64,000 bases of DNA. Origin: Synanceia verrucosa (Eukaryota > Chordata > Actinopteri > Perciformes > Synanceiidae). Of this stretch, positions 37,601 through 47,364 are shown piece after piece; position 1 is the first letter of the stretch, and every line of letters starts with the position of its first letter. Under the pieces are notes generated by a model. It did no database searches and had not been told where the DNA came from. It saw only the letters and a program-made list of their open reading frames with translations. A program made the position numbers and the translations under genes. Location of the stretch: positions 23,723,269 through 23,787,268 of the forward strand of contig CM056566.1 of the NCBI GenBank assembly GCA_029721515.1, written 5' to 3'.

Positions 37601-39611
37601 TCTTTTATTTATTTCTCTTTTCATTTCCAAATTTATTTTTACATTATTGATTTTTAGGGCAAGAAAATGTTTCCTCGAATGAGAAATGTTACGGTGGAGG
37701 AGGCAGCGACAGGTATTATTGATCAGCATTGATCCGATCGGTCGTCACAGGTCAGCTGCTGGTGAAGCTGATGGAAGAGTGACTCTGAACTGAACAAATA
37801 TTAGTTACTGGATGATGTCTCTGTTACCAAGTAATGAAAAACTGTGGTATAATAAGAGAGAGGAGCTTGTTTGTTTGTTTGTTTGTTGTTACAGCAGAAC
37901 TGACCCACATTTAACACGACTTTACACTCCAAATAAAATCTGATCAGCTTCACTCCTTCTGTGTGAATCAACGTCACATGACATCATTTAACTCCTGCAT
38001 CTGGTGAATAAATCAAACAAACCTAAGAGTAAACAATATTTTCACACTTTTTCCTGCTTATTCACTGATGTCACTGCTTCTTATCTGCATACAGCTCCTT
38101 ACTTTAATGATGATTTCTCCTCTTTAATGCTGGGAATTTAACTGCTAGTGGGACAAATAAAGACTAATCTGATCTTATTTTTAAGAAGCCAAAATCTGGT
38201 TTAGCTTTGAACTATTTAAACTATCTTGTCTTCTTCTTCTAATTTACATTTCAATTAATCAAACAGGCTATTTTCTGTGTAAATGCTGCATAGAGCGTAA
38301 TTAAAGACAGAATAAAACAGAGAGCAGAGAAATGCTGGAGGCTCATAGAGCTGCACAGTAAGTACAGTTAAAAGAAGCAGAATGAGCTGAAGTTACACAA
38401 GAATTTCCACAGTTATGCCCATAAATGAGTTAATTTGTGTGGAATTCTGAGGTGACTGTGGTCATGATGAAGGGACGGACACAAGCATCAGTTAAATAAA
38501 ACGTCATCATGTATTTACCATCAAACACAGATCTTTAGGCTCTAGATGAAGATGCTGGTTCATTCTGAATTACTGACAGGTAATTATTATTTCTTCTTTC
38601 TTCTGTTCACTTGCTGTTTTTACTGGACTCTCTGTGGTTTCCCCTACATGTGCTTTTCAGTCTTTCTTCCTCTTTTCACTTTCATCCTCACACATATCTG
38701 AGCATCGTCTGCTGTAAATACAGTAGCTTCATGTGGTCGACCATCTGCTCTGCAGCTGAGGCACTTTACTTTCAGCTCAACTTCCTGTTATGGTTTTGAG
38801 GCTTTTTTTCCCTCAGTGGCATCAAATCATTACAGAGACAATAAAATAAGACGACACATCATGTCAGCGTCTCCGTTAAGGCCTGACCTCTTGGTGATGC
38901 GTGCAGGCTGCTGCAGGACCCGGTCCAGCTCCAGGCCTTCACTGTCCAGCAGCCTCCTGAGAGCGATGTCAGCCAGCTGACCGATGACCCCGAACGCCTC
39001 GTCCAGGTTCAGGAACATGGAGAACTCCCTCTGACGCTGCCGGGTGCTGATCCGGATCGCCTCCGTCATCAGACCAGTGGAGACCCGCTCCAACCGGATC
39101 ACCTCCGCCCAGGGAATGACAAACTTTACTGGAGAGGAGGAGAGTGTTATTACCTTTTATTATTATTATTATTATTATGTTTATTTTACTTTAATGTAAA
39201 GTTCATGTAAAGTTAGCAAAAAGTAATTTGCAAATTGTGAAAGAAAGAAAGACAGAAAGAATGAAAGAAAGAAAAAACTAAGTAAGTAAGAAATAAAGAA
39301 AAAGTAAGGAAGGAAGGAAGAAAAAGAAAGTAATAAAAAAGAAAGAAAGAAATAAAAAACTAAGTAAGAAATAAAGAAAAAGTAAGACAGAAATAAAGAA
39401 AACAACTAAGTAAGCAAGAAAGAAATAAAGAAAAAGTAAGGAAGGAAGAAAGAAATAAAGTAAAAAAGATAGAAAGAAAGAAAGAAAGAAAGAACGAAAA
39501 AACTAAGTAAGTAAGAAATAAAGAAAAAGTAAGAAAGAAATAAAGAAAACAACTAAGTAAGCAAGAAAGAAATAAAGAAAATTAAGTAAGTAATAAAGAA
39601 AAAGTAAGTAA

Positions 39612-39645
<34 letters not shown>

Positions 39646-42600
39646 AAAAACTAAGTAAGTAAGGAATAAAGAAAAAGTTAGGAAGGAAGGAAGAAAGAAA
39701 GAAAGTAATAAAGAAAGAAAGAAAAAACTAAGTAAGAAATAAAGAAAAAGTTAGGAAGGAAGGAAGAAAAAAAACATAAGGAAAGAAGAAAGAAAAAAGT
39801 AAGGAAAGAAGAAAGGAAGAAAGAAAGAAAAAAGTAAGGATGTAAGAAATAAATAAGCAAAGAAGAAAGAAAGGAAGAAAGAAAGAAAGAGAGAAAGAAA
39901 GATGGAGCGTTGTTGGAAAGAATGGATTTTATGATAAATGAAGTAAATTGATTACACTGATTTTACTCAGAGTTGGCTGTAATGAGGATTATGATTTTAT
40001 TTTGAAAAGCTGACCTTCCTTGCCCAGCAGGAAGGAGTAGAAGGCCACATGGTTGATGCTGAGGTAGAGGAAGCCCTGTCGAGGAACCCTTCCCTTCCAG
40101 CAGCAGCAGGAGTAGAAGGTCACCAGCCTCTCTGAGGACGGCAGCCCGAAGTGCAGCTCGAACTTCTGCAGCGCCTCCCTGAACTTCTCCGGCTCCTCCT
40201 CCTGGGCCGCCTGGCGACCCCGCACCTCCTCAGCAATGAGGCCCTGCAGAGGAGGACCCAGTTACTGCAGCGCTCTTCATCATCACCATCACCATCATCA
40301 CCACAGCATCCTCTCACCAGGACTTTTCCTTTGACGAAGCTCGCCACGTCCTCCTTGTTCTCGAACACGGACAGAGAGTGCAGCAGGTTGTGGAGCAGCC
40401 AGTCCCAGTGTTTGGTCACCTCCTCCATGGAGGCTCCTGAAGAGGAGACACAGAGACAGATCTGCTACCAAACACCACGACCACAAACACCAAACCGTCC
40501 GAGAGCAGCTGTGACCCGGCGCTCTGCTCACCGCTGGCGATCACCCAGCTGATCTGGGAGCCGGGAACCTGGAGGAGGATCCTGAAGGGCGTCACCCTGG
40601 CGTTTGAGTCCAGCACCGTGTCCAGCGCCCCCACCAGGAGACCTGCGGAGGTGTCACGGCCCAAAAGTGAGCGCTAAAGCTACGCTAACGACTTCTTAAC
40701 AACTTTAGATATTTTTTTTTTATAGAAGGCTTTAATCATGTTGTTGAACCATAATACAAACATGAAATGATGGAAATTTCCTGTTTCCCTGGGATGAAAA
40801 GGTCTATCTTATTTTTCTTATTTCATTAACTGGAGGAAATTCTCTCTTTTTTTTCCCCTTAAAAATTACAAAAATAAGAAAAGTGGTGATATAAAAATAA
40901 ATAAATAAGAGAATAAGTAAATAAAGAATACTGAAAATAAAGAGTAATTAATATGAGAATAAATACAAAAAAAGGAAAATAAGAGCGAAAAAAACATGAG
41001 AGTGTATAAGAAGTAATACGAAGGCATAAATAAAACAATAAATCCAGTAAAAAGTGATACTGTGCTGGTGATATTTAGAAAGTAATATTGGAAATGATGT
41101 TGAAAAAATGCTAAAAAGTAATATTGAACATGATATTCTGTCACTGTGTCACTGATGGATGAATTCTAGTGAAGATAATAAACTGCCTGCAGTCTGTGGA
41201 AGTCACATTATGCACATTTTCAGTATAATCTTCACGATAGAAATCACCTCCTAAAAAAATAAAAATCCAACTCCAGCTAAAAATACCTTCAATAAGCACA
41301 GTGCTGTGAATATAAACACCTGTGTGATGAAGAGAGGTGAAGAGTTCAGACATTTCACATCAAAACGAGACTAAAACAACGCAGATTCAGATCCACTGCA
41401 GAGGGATGAAGGGGCTGGAAAAACAACCACAAAGAGACAGAAAAGATGTGAAACAGCTGCAAAGAGACGAGCAGCCACTAAAACAAGAGGACAAACAGTA
41501 GAAAAACAGACTCTTTGTCTCGTAAACAGTAAAGCTGATTTAAGGCGGCCTGTGTCGGTGGAGGACGAGCAGAAAACGACATGTCAGAGTCAAAGTGGAG
41601 CCGCCAACCTGGAGCCACGGCAACCCTGAACCATCCGTCTGCAAAGACTGCTGAAGGTTCCAGAAAACAACATGAATCAGAGCCTTTCTGTTTGAACACT
41701 GTGAGGGGAACTAAGCAGCACTGAGAAGTCTGTTTGTCCCTGAATGCACCACAGCTCATGACTCTTGTGTTGGTTTCCACAGGGCTGCAACAACAAATCG
41801 ATAAAAGCAACAAAAATCAATTCCTAAAAGTGTCGGCAACCAATTTCATTACTGATTCTTTGTGTCATGTTTTTTTTTTTATTAATAATTTTTTTCATTA
41901 ACAATAATTTATTACTTTAAGAGGTCTGGGATGTTCATGCAGCAACCTGTGCTCCTTTTCTGCACTTTGTGTTTTTGAATAAGAGGATGGAAATTAAAAA
42001 ATGCTACGTAAATGAGGCATAATCTCATGAGATGTGCACTACGAATTACTGGAAAAAAGTCAAATTTCTTGTTTCATTTTGTTCACAAAAGTTGTTTTTT
42101 TTTCAGACAGAATATCTTTTTTTTTTTAAATTGCTCCATAAAGGGGAAAATATTGTGAGCAGCCATAAAACATATAAAATAAAATAAAATGTTGTCTGTT
42201 AAGGAGAGAAAAGAACCTTTAAAGATATTAGCGATTATAAAATGTCCATATATTTTGGTGAATATAGAAAAAGAAATATGAGCATCAAACTTCCTCAGTG
42301 GATTTCTGACATTAAGACAATTATGTTTTTGTTTTTTTTGCATGTTTTAATATTTATATTTTTGTTGAATTCAGGAGAAATCCACAGACAACAATAATAA
42401 TAATAATAATAATAATTTTAATCTATAAAAATCCACCTGTGCATGAAAACCTTTTTGTGTGTCTCCTCTTGATCTTTAAAGCTAGAAATATAATTTTAAA
42501 AAGGTTAAATCTGAGCTGTGAAACATCAAACTTCCCTCCTCCTTTCATCAGTTAATGTTGAACGGCGTGGCGGCAGGACTTGACCTTTGACCCGACTCTC

Positions 42601-44087
42601 TTTGGAACAAACAGCAACACAAAAGTAAAACCCCGGACAGGAAGTTCCTACTATTCTGTTAGAGGAGAAGAGCGCCGGCTGGGTTTCCCCACGAGGAGGA
42701 AGAAGACAGAAGAAAGAAGAGAGAAGAGACTGTTTGAGAGAGCCTCAAATTAATCTGCAAACAGGTCGTCATGGAGAAAACTGTAACCACGGTGACGGGA
42801 AGCAACGAATAATCAATAAAATAATTTTCTCCACACTCAACATGTGACAGGACAGAATCCCAGAGAATAATAAAATAATAAAAAGAGACTAAACTGACTT
42901 TTGTTTGGACGTCCTTCAAAATAAAAGATATCTGAAAGGTTTGCTTCCTGCAGAGAGTTTTAGAGCTGCAGTTATTAATCAATTAGTGGTCGACTATTAA
43001 ATTAATCTGCAACTATTTTCATTCAAATTTAAATTGTTCATTAAAATCCATGTGAGCAGTCACAGTGAAATATTTCCTTTACTGTCCACAGTGAACCCAG
43101 AGCCATAAATCAAAGCGTAAAATAGATAAAAAGATCAAAATAAAAGCAGCATAAAAATACAATATATACAATAAAAACTATAGGCTGTGCTAAAAGGAAG
43201 ATAAAATATATAAAATAAATGCTAATTAAGTTTCTTAAATGTGAAATGTTTCCTGGTTTCTTTCCTGCTCTGTGACAGGAAATAGAATATCTTTGACCCA
43301 CATTTTTTAAACAAAACAAAATATAAACGTGTCTGAGAAGTAGAAGCATAAGAAATATAAAAAGTAATATCAAAACCAGGGAGAACATATAAAAAACTGC
43401 TGCAGACTTTAAGAGAAATGTTTGTAAATGTTTTAACCTAAATTCTGGTTATTATTGTTTACTAGACCAGTGGTTCTCAAAGTAGGGTGTGGGAACCTCC
43501 AGAGGAAAAAGATGAATCATTTATTTTCACTATAATTCATCCATTAGTGACACAATGACAGAATATCATGAGCTACATCACTGTGTTATTTTTACTCCTC
43601 ATATACTTTATATTTATTACTATGTTCTGTTTTTTTATTCTTATGTTGTTGTAATTTTTCATTTTCAAGTCATTTCCTTCAGTATTAATAAAGTTCTGCC
43701 TTGTCTCTGTCTTTGGCTTCATTCATTTTCTGTTATAAAACATCTAAATGTTAATTTTATCAGCTAAAGATGTGATAAAAAGAGGGTTTTTGTTTTTTTT
43801 CTGTGTACTTTGTGTACTTGTACTGTCTGTGTACAGTACTGTAGACTGTATGTTAGTGTGGCCTCTATGTGGTTTGTTAGCTCACCTGTGTTGTACCTTA
43901 CAGAGTATTTTCTGTGTACTTTCTGTGTTTTTCTGTGTATTTCTGTGTATTTCTGTGTACCTGTGATCCTGCCCGTGGCCTCTCCATGTCCTCTCCTCCT
44001 CTGCAGGAGGAAGAAGTCGTTGCTCCTCACGGTCACCCACAGCTTCAGAGCGTTTTTCAGCACAACTTCCTCCGGGTTCAGCCACAT
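22315..44087 (-). CDS. tbc1d8: TBC1 domain family member 8 (GRAM-TBC-EF-hand Rab GAP)
   Basis: Predicted GTPase-activating protein for Rab GTPases in membrane traffic. Twenty exons were traced, all with GT-AG ends and matching phase: 43961-44087, 40532-40642, 40318-40436, 40015-40243, 38888-39128, 36811-37018, 33712-33909, 32149-32298, 31918-32068, 30471-30685, 29114-29231, 28041-28326, 26793-26937, 26605-26703, 25610-25678, 25259-25529, 24043-24108, 23860-23946, 23671-23780 and 22315-22662. The total is 1115 aa (human about 1140). The start MWLNPEEVVLKNALKLWVT is typical of TBC1D8. Domains in order: two GRAM domains, TBC, a canonical EF-hand and a conserved C-terminal helix region. Both GAP fingers are present (IERDLHR and GYCQ). 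The start codon has A at -3 and lies at the edge of a CpG-rich block. It is transcribed in tandem with neb, whose 3' end lies about 3 kb upstream. Confidence 0.95.
22663..23670. repeat. tbc1d8 intron 19, degenerate TATGAC-rich AT repeat
   Basis: The 1-kb intron repeatedly shows 'CATACTATGACTTTTT'-like phrases: TATGAC, CATACTA and GCTTTTCATAATT recur about every 40-80 bases from 22880 to 23640. It looks like an old, decayed tandem repeat. A similar texture appears at about 45680-46220. No exon. Confidence 0.5.
25259..25529 (-). CDS. tbc1d8: tbc1d8 exon 16, EF-hand
   Basis: Residues 823-912 start TEHFISLYWG, as in the family. A 12-residue calcium-binding loop, DQDRDSLVTFKE, occupies about residues 896-907, with Asp at loop positions 1, 3 and 5 and Glu at 12. 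The usual Gly at position 6 is Ser. It is flanked by RTFTLL and FAGWLG helices, so the loop probably still binds calcium. Confidence 0.9.
26170..26295. repeat. Fragment of a CCGATAT-type dispersed repeat
   Basis: The sequence GGGCCTGACCAATATGGGG, then GGCCGATGCCGATATCGATA, resembles the ends of a widespread vertebrate hAT-related element containing 'GCC(C/T)GACCGATAT'. Only about 120 bases are recognisable. It lies in tbc1d8 intron 14. Confidence 0.4.
26938..28040. other. tbc1d8 intron 12
   Basis: AT-rich intron of about 1.1 kb with short AAT runs (27667-27680). I see no exon, RNA gene or clear element. Confidence 0.5.
28041..32068 (-). CDS. tbc1d8: tbc1d8 exons 9-12, TBC (Rab-GAP) domain
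   Basis: Exons 31918-32068, 30471-30685, 29114-29231 and 28041-28326 encode residues about 462-717. The domain opens with MGIPETLRGELWMTLSG. Residues 542-548 (IERDLHR) are the IxxDxxR arginine-finger motif. GYCQ at 580-583 is the YxQ glutamine finger. These are followed by ILASVLLLYAKEEDAFWLLV, CERMLPDYFNRRV and SLSWFLTLFLSVLPFHSAV. All residues expected for dual-finger catalysis are present. Two introns inside the domain (29232-30470 and 30686-31917) are filled by purine-rich arrays. Confidence 0.93.
29022..29046. repeat. CAA microsatellite
   Basis: ACAACAACAACAACAAC-type run in tbc1d8 intron 11, just downstream (gene sense) of exon 11. Confidence 0.85.
29235..30030. repeat. Purine-rich GGA/GAA minisatellite in tbc1d8 intron 10
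   Basis: About 800 bases that are almost entirely A and G on the + strand. The core phrase GAGAACACAGTGGAGAGGA recurs many times with variable AGG/AAG stretches between. From about 29780 the AACACAG part is lost and pure (AGG/AAG) remains. The array begins 4 bases upstream (gene sense) of the exon 11 acceptor at 29231, so the repeat itself supplies the polypyrimidine tract of that splice site. Confidence 0.95.
30851..31630. repeat. Second purine-rich (AGG)n minisatellite, tbc1d8 intron 9
   Basis: About 780 bases of A and G on the + strand, with longer repeats: the segment near 31150-31250 resembles 31400-31510 (GAGGAAGAGGAGGAGGAGAG, then AAGAGGGAGG). GATGAGTAGGA marks recurring unit edges at 30880, 31060 and 31290. 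This suggests internal duplication of roughly 200-250 bases. Confidence 0.93.
31631..31917. other. 5' part (gene sense) of tbc1d8 intron 9
   Basis: Short stretch with no exon. AAAGGAACACTGCGTAGTTTT near 31695-31715 resembles the start of a dispersed fish repeat, but I could not place it in a family. Confidence 0.3.
32299..33711. other. tbc1d8 intron 7
   Basis: AT-rich intron of 1.4 kb. TTTTCTGCTTATTTT-like phrases recur at 32560-32830, and AATAAA/GAAAT-rich low-complexity sequence lies at 33110-33420. No exon seen. Confidence 0.45.
33712..37018 (-). CDS. tbc1d8: tbc1d8 exons 6-7, second GRAM domain
   Basis: Exons 36811-37018 and 33712-33909 encode residues about 276-411. YVLALFRLPRGERLHEVASC, SVWTPHARCHTAGTLYTTD and SYLCFSSREEGSCLLLIPLS form a GRAM fold. 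FQLIELQDRDELVENLSSRL closes it. GRAM domains bind phosphoinositides and membranes. The 2.9-kb intron between the exons is mostly the GTAAACA minisatellite. Confidence 0.9.
34857..36807. repeat. 24/34-bp minisatellite with GTAAACA cores, tbc1d8 intron 6
   Basis: The units are GGTAAACACA followed by GTGGTGGATGGACA (24 bases), and a longer 34-base form in which GGTAAACACA is doubled. The 24-base form dominates at about 34857-35340 and the 34-base form from there to 36807. Variants include GGCGGATGGACA, GGACGGACA and GGCAAACACA. The array ends 3 bases from the exon 6 donor (GAG|GTACGC at 36811/36810). It creates several open frames over 600 codons long on the - strand that are not genes. Confidence 0.97.
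37019..38887. other. tbc1d8 intron 5
   Basis: AT-rich intron. The part at 37090-37580 consists of GAATAAATA/AAGTAAATAAAG-type low-complexity sequence. The remainder appears unique. A GTTT run lies at about 37870-37888. No exon seen. Confidence 0.45.
38888..40243 (-). CDS. tbc1d8: tbc1d8 exons 4-5, first GRAM domain
   Basis: Exons 40015-40243 and 38888-39128 encode residues about 120-275. ELHFGLPSSERLVTFYSCCC, WKGRVPRQGFLYLSINHVAF and YSFLLGKEG begin the first GRAM domain. FVIPWAEVIRLERVSTGLMT, IRISTRQRQREFSMFLNL and LADIALRRLLDSEGL complete it. Confidence 0.92.
39238..39905. repeat. AAAG/AAGTAAG low-complexity tract, tbc1d8 intron 4
   Basis: About 670 bases of GAAAGAAA, AACTAAGTAAGTAAG and GGAAGGAAG variants on the + strand, almost all purine. 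A larger repeat is visible: 'AAAAACTAAGTAAGTAAGAA' followed by 'ATAAAGAAAAAGTAAG' recurs at about 39275, 39500 and 39650. Confidence 0.93.
40643..43960. other. tbc1d8 intron 1
   Basis: This is a 3.3-kb intron. It holds AT-rich low-complexity sequence (40860-40990, similar to 37090-37260), two hAT-like fragments (about 41040-41165 and 43467-43720), an AAT microsatellite (about 42392-42417) and otherwise unassigned sequence. No exon seen. Confidence 0.45.
43467..43720 (+). mobile_element. hAT-like remnant
   Basis: It begins CCAGTGGTTCTCAAAGTAGG, a typical hAT end, and contains AATTCATCCATTAGTGACAC, then AATGACAGAATATCATGAG. This is the reverse complement of the internal motif of the copy at 5250-5614. 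No coding capacity. Confidence 0.45.
43961..44087 (-). CDS. tbc1d8: tbc1d8 first coding exon
   Basis: Encodes MWLNPEEVVLKNALKLWVTV, then RSNDFFLLQRRRGHG, closely like the N-terminus of vertebrate TBC1D8. ATG at 44087-44085 has AAA immediately before it (good Kozak context). The donor is ACAG|GTACAC. Upstream sequence to about 44350 is CpG-rich, consistent with a promoter. Confidence 0.93.
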
Positions 44088-44350
44088 TTCCTCCGGCAGG
44101 GAGGGACCGGAGGACGCCCTCCGCCGCCTCGGTTCTTCGCAGCGGCGGCTCAGGTAAAGTTCACCCCGCCTGTCCACCGGTTCTGGTCGGCCTGCTCGGT
44201 GCTACAGCGGCGGGTATTCGGGTTGATCCATGACGGTCCAGCTGCTCCTGGACTCCGGGCTGCAGGCTTCACTTCCTCGCCTCGTCTGGTCCTTCCAGTC
44301 CGTCCAACAGCTGGAGCGGACACATCAGCCACAGATCCTCTATTAAAGAA
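44088..44350 (-). promoter_or_regulatory. tbc1d8: CpG-rich tbc1d8 promoter and 5' UTR region
   Basis: This block stands out from the AT-rich surroundings by dense CpGs (CGGAGGACGCCCTCCGCCGC and GCAGCGGCGGCTC) directly upstream of the tbc1d8 start codon. No TATA box was seen, which fits a CpG-type housekeeping promoter. The transcription start cannot be placed. Confidence 0.45.
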
Positions 44351-46720
44351 GATGACTCACTCTGTTGTAGAATCACGGCCCCACATGAGTAAATATTAGT
44401 TTTTAAACGAATAAAATATGCAACGTTATTTGCATATGTTTTCAATAATATTGAATTTTTCAATCGCACACATATAAACTATCAAAATAATCCCCATCGG
44501 AATGATTTGATAAATAATTTGATTAATATCTGTTGTAGTTTTATTGATTTATGATGTTAATTTAAAATGAGTGTCTCACAGAGAGAGTTACTGACGTCAC
44601 ACATTTTTTTTGTAAATAACTGTTAAGTAAAAATATTCAAGCTGGCGGCAAAGGAACCACAACGACTACAAAAGAAAAGCTTTTCAAGTGCAAAAACAGA
44701 CCGATGAAAATCTGGACAGAGTGAGACCTCTTCATTTAGTTTTCCCTCTCTTCCGCATTTCACCAACTTTCCCTTCCGCCACTTCCGGTAATGATCCTCA
44801 TGCCCTCACCTGATTGGCTGAGCAGCTGACCAGCTGACACGGTGCTCTGCGATTTGACTTATATCTCTTTAAAGTATTTATTTACAGTTTGTGTTTTTAA
44901 TTCAGACCATTCATCACGACGAATGGAGGTCACCTTATTTCCTACTTTTATTCCACTTGTTTTATTTTCTTTTATTATTAATGCATGCATTTTATGTATG
45001 TTTATTTTCATACGTATAACGTAAGTCACATCCCTTGTCCAAATAGTTAAATACATTTTATTTCTCTAATTATTGTGTTTGATTAACATTTCATTTGTCA
45101 ACAAAAATATTTTTTCTCTTCCTTTACATATTGTAAATATTTCTTACTACTATTAATTATTCTATTATTTCGTTGCTGTTATTTTTTTCTACTTCCGCTT
45201 GTTTTATGCTGCTGTGGCGGTTAAATGTCCCTCAGAGGGGGATGACTAAAGACTATTCTATTCAAATCATCATTTGCATTTTAATTTATTGTCCTATTTA
45301 TTTCTGTATATACAGTCTGTGCTGTGGTATGTGACTCTTTCTATGTTCAGCAGCATTAACTCCTCTGCTCTGTTGGATCAGACCACCAGGACCAGCCTTC
45401 ACTCCCCACCTTGTCCTCTCATGATCCTGTCTCCGGTTCACCTCTGGTCCTTTCTTGGACCACTGCAGACCAGGAACAGCCCACCAGAGCTGCAGGTCTG
45501 GAGATGCTCTGATCCAGTCCTCAAGACATCACTGTTTGCTTCTCCTGATCCTGTTTCTAACATCAACTCTGAGGACTAAATGCTCATTTTGATAAATTAT
45601 ATATGAAGAGATAATCACTGTTTATCACTTCACCCTTAAGTGGTCATGATGTCACCATACCATGAATTCATCTACTATAATAAAGCTTCTTGATGACTTT
45701 TTATGACAATTTAGCGTTTCATTTTTTTCATCATACCATACTATGACAATTTTTGACTTTATACTGTATAAAATGTTGTAAAAATGTCATTGACAAAAAT
45801 GTGAAACTTGCTGAAAAAATAAAAATTGTCAAAATAGTCCTCAAATAGTCTTACAGTATATTATAGTAGGCTGAATGAATCAAAAGTATATGTTGAAAAA
45901 AGTTGTAAAAATATTGTGTATGTCTGTCTTTTATGTTATGAAATTTCCGACATATATGACTATTTACTGTACAAAATAATACTGTGAAATACGAGTAAAA
46001 CTACATTATATATGAAGATTTTTCCACCATTTTAAGACATAATATACTATGATTTTTCTGACATTTTTTGACAAACTACACTGTGACTTTTGTTTCATAA
46101 TTTAACGTACCACACAATGTCATTATTTGATTTTCAAAATCCTCTATATATGAGAAAATATCACTTTTTATGTCATTTATCAACATACCATAACATTTTC
46201 CATGACTTTTCTCACTATAATAAACTAACTATATATTATTAAAACTATGTTCTAATTTCCATTCTTACTAATAACATAATTTTCAGTATAGAAATATAGA
46301 AAGTCATCATTGATATGTGCAATAGTTCTGACAGTCTCTCATCAAACATTTGTGGATTTCTGCACTTCTGTTGTTTGTCTTGGAAGAATCTGCAGTTTAT
46401 ATGCAGTCTATTAAAGGTCAAAGCTGCTCGGTATAGTCCAGATTTCATCAAGTTTGATGCTTTCAAATTAAGAAGGATGCCAGTCAGAGTCACATCTGAC
46501 AAATACCACCTATAAACCAGAAAAGTAGCTCAGCTGAACCATAAAACTAAACAACAAAGCACCTAGAAAGAGCATCTGTTCAGTCTGATCCAGCACAACT
46601 AAAGAAGAAAGACATCTCAAACTGGAAAGATGATTATTCACATAGTAATCTGCAAACAGCAGGTACTCACGGTGCTGTGGAAACAGAAATGAGGAGGCAG
46701 TGCTGCAGGAGCTGGTGTGC
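44351..46720. other. Intergenic region between tbc1d8 and neb
   Basis: No gene recognised; the frame at 45274-45579 has no domain or splice support. A short GC-richer block at about 44740-44830 has ETS-like CACTTCCGGT and an inverted CCAAT box (GATTGGCTG) and could be an upstream regulatory element. The part at 45680-46220 is a degenerate TATGAC-type repeat like that in tbc1d8 intron 19. Confidence 0.45.
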
Positions 46721-46726
46721 TTTATT
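46721..46726 (-). terminator. neb: Probable neb poly(A) signal
   Basis: AATAAA on the - strand about 465 bases after the neb stop codon at 47191-47193. Plausible end of the nebulin 3' UTR. Confidence 0.5.
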
Positions 46727-47190
46727 AGCTACTGATCAATAATCTGAGGAAACAAAACACACATCTACTAGTGGCCAGCCTTCAAAATAAAGGAGGGAAG
46801 ACTGAGGCTCATCTGGTTCAACTCTTCAGGAGCGGTTTCATCGTGAAGGAGACGCTTTCATTGTTCTAGTCATTTCTTTTTCTCTCCACAGAAACCCCAT
46901 TAAAGGCTGAAGTGGAGGGAAAGAAACATGTTGCATATCTATTAAATATTTTGTTGAAATATACAAAGGGCTTATCGTCAGTGAGAGTGTTAAAGAATCT
47001 AAAGTAGTCATCGTCTGTGTAGTCAGGAGGATTCATATGATGCTTATAAGTCACATCCACAGGCAGCAACAGCAGCAAATGAAGGAAAACAGAGAAGAAG
47101 AACACAAAGAGAAACTAGGCTTTGCACTAAGAGCGCTGGGTTCGCCATGAGGAAGCGTGCACTCTGGAGGGATGGGGGGCGGCTTCCTCT

Positions 47191-47364
47191 TTAGATAGCT
47201 TCAACGTAGTTGGCCGGCAGCATGCCGGTCTTGCCGGTGCGCTGCACGGTGCCGTACATCCAGCCCTCGTCGATGGACTGCACGTTGACGATGACGTCGC
47301 CGTCTTTGAAGGAAACCTCGTCGCTGTCGGCTGCAGTGTAGTCGTACATGGCACGAACGGTTTT
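47191..47364 (-). CDS. neb: neb terminal exon, SH3 domain
   Basis: Encodes 57 residues and a stop: KTVRAMYDYTAADSDEVSFK, then DGDVIVNVQSIDEGWMYGTV and QRTGKTGMLPANYVEAI. ALYDY-like, DGD, GWMYG and PANYV elements are all present, so the proline-motif groove looks intact. In nebulin this domain binds Z-disc partners such as N-WASP, titin and myopalladin. The acceptor is CCACAG at 47365-47370. Confidence 0.95.
   Translation of the reverse strand, partial: KTVRAMYDYTAADSDEVSFKDGDVIVNVQSIDEGWMYGTVQRTGKTGMLPANYVEAI

Noticed and set aside
39181..39860. - strand frames of FLSFFLS repeats suggesting membrane proteins
   Set aside because: Translation of the AAAG-type low-complexity tract.
45274..45579. 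101-codon + strand frame (SSINSSALLDQTTRTSL)
   Set aside because: No domain, no splice context and no family similarity; probably chance in a less AT-rich patch.
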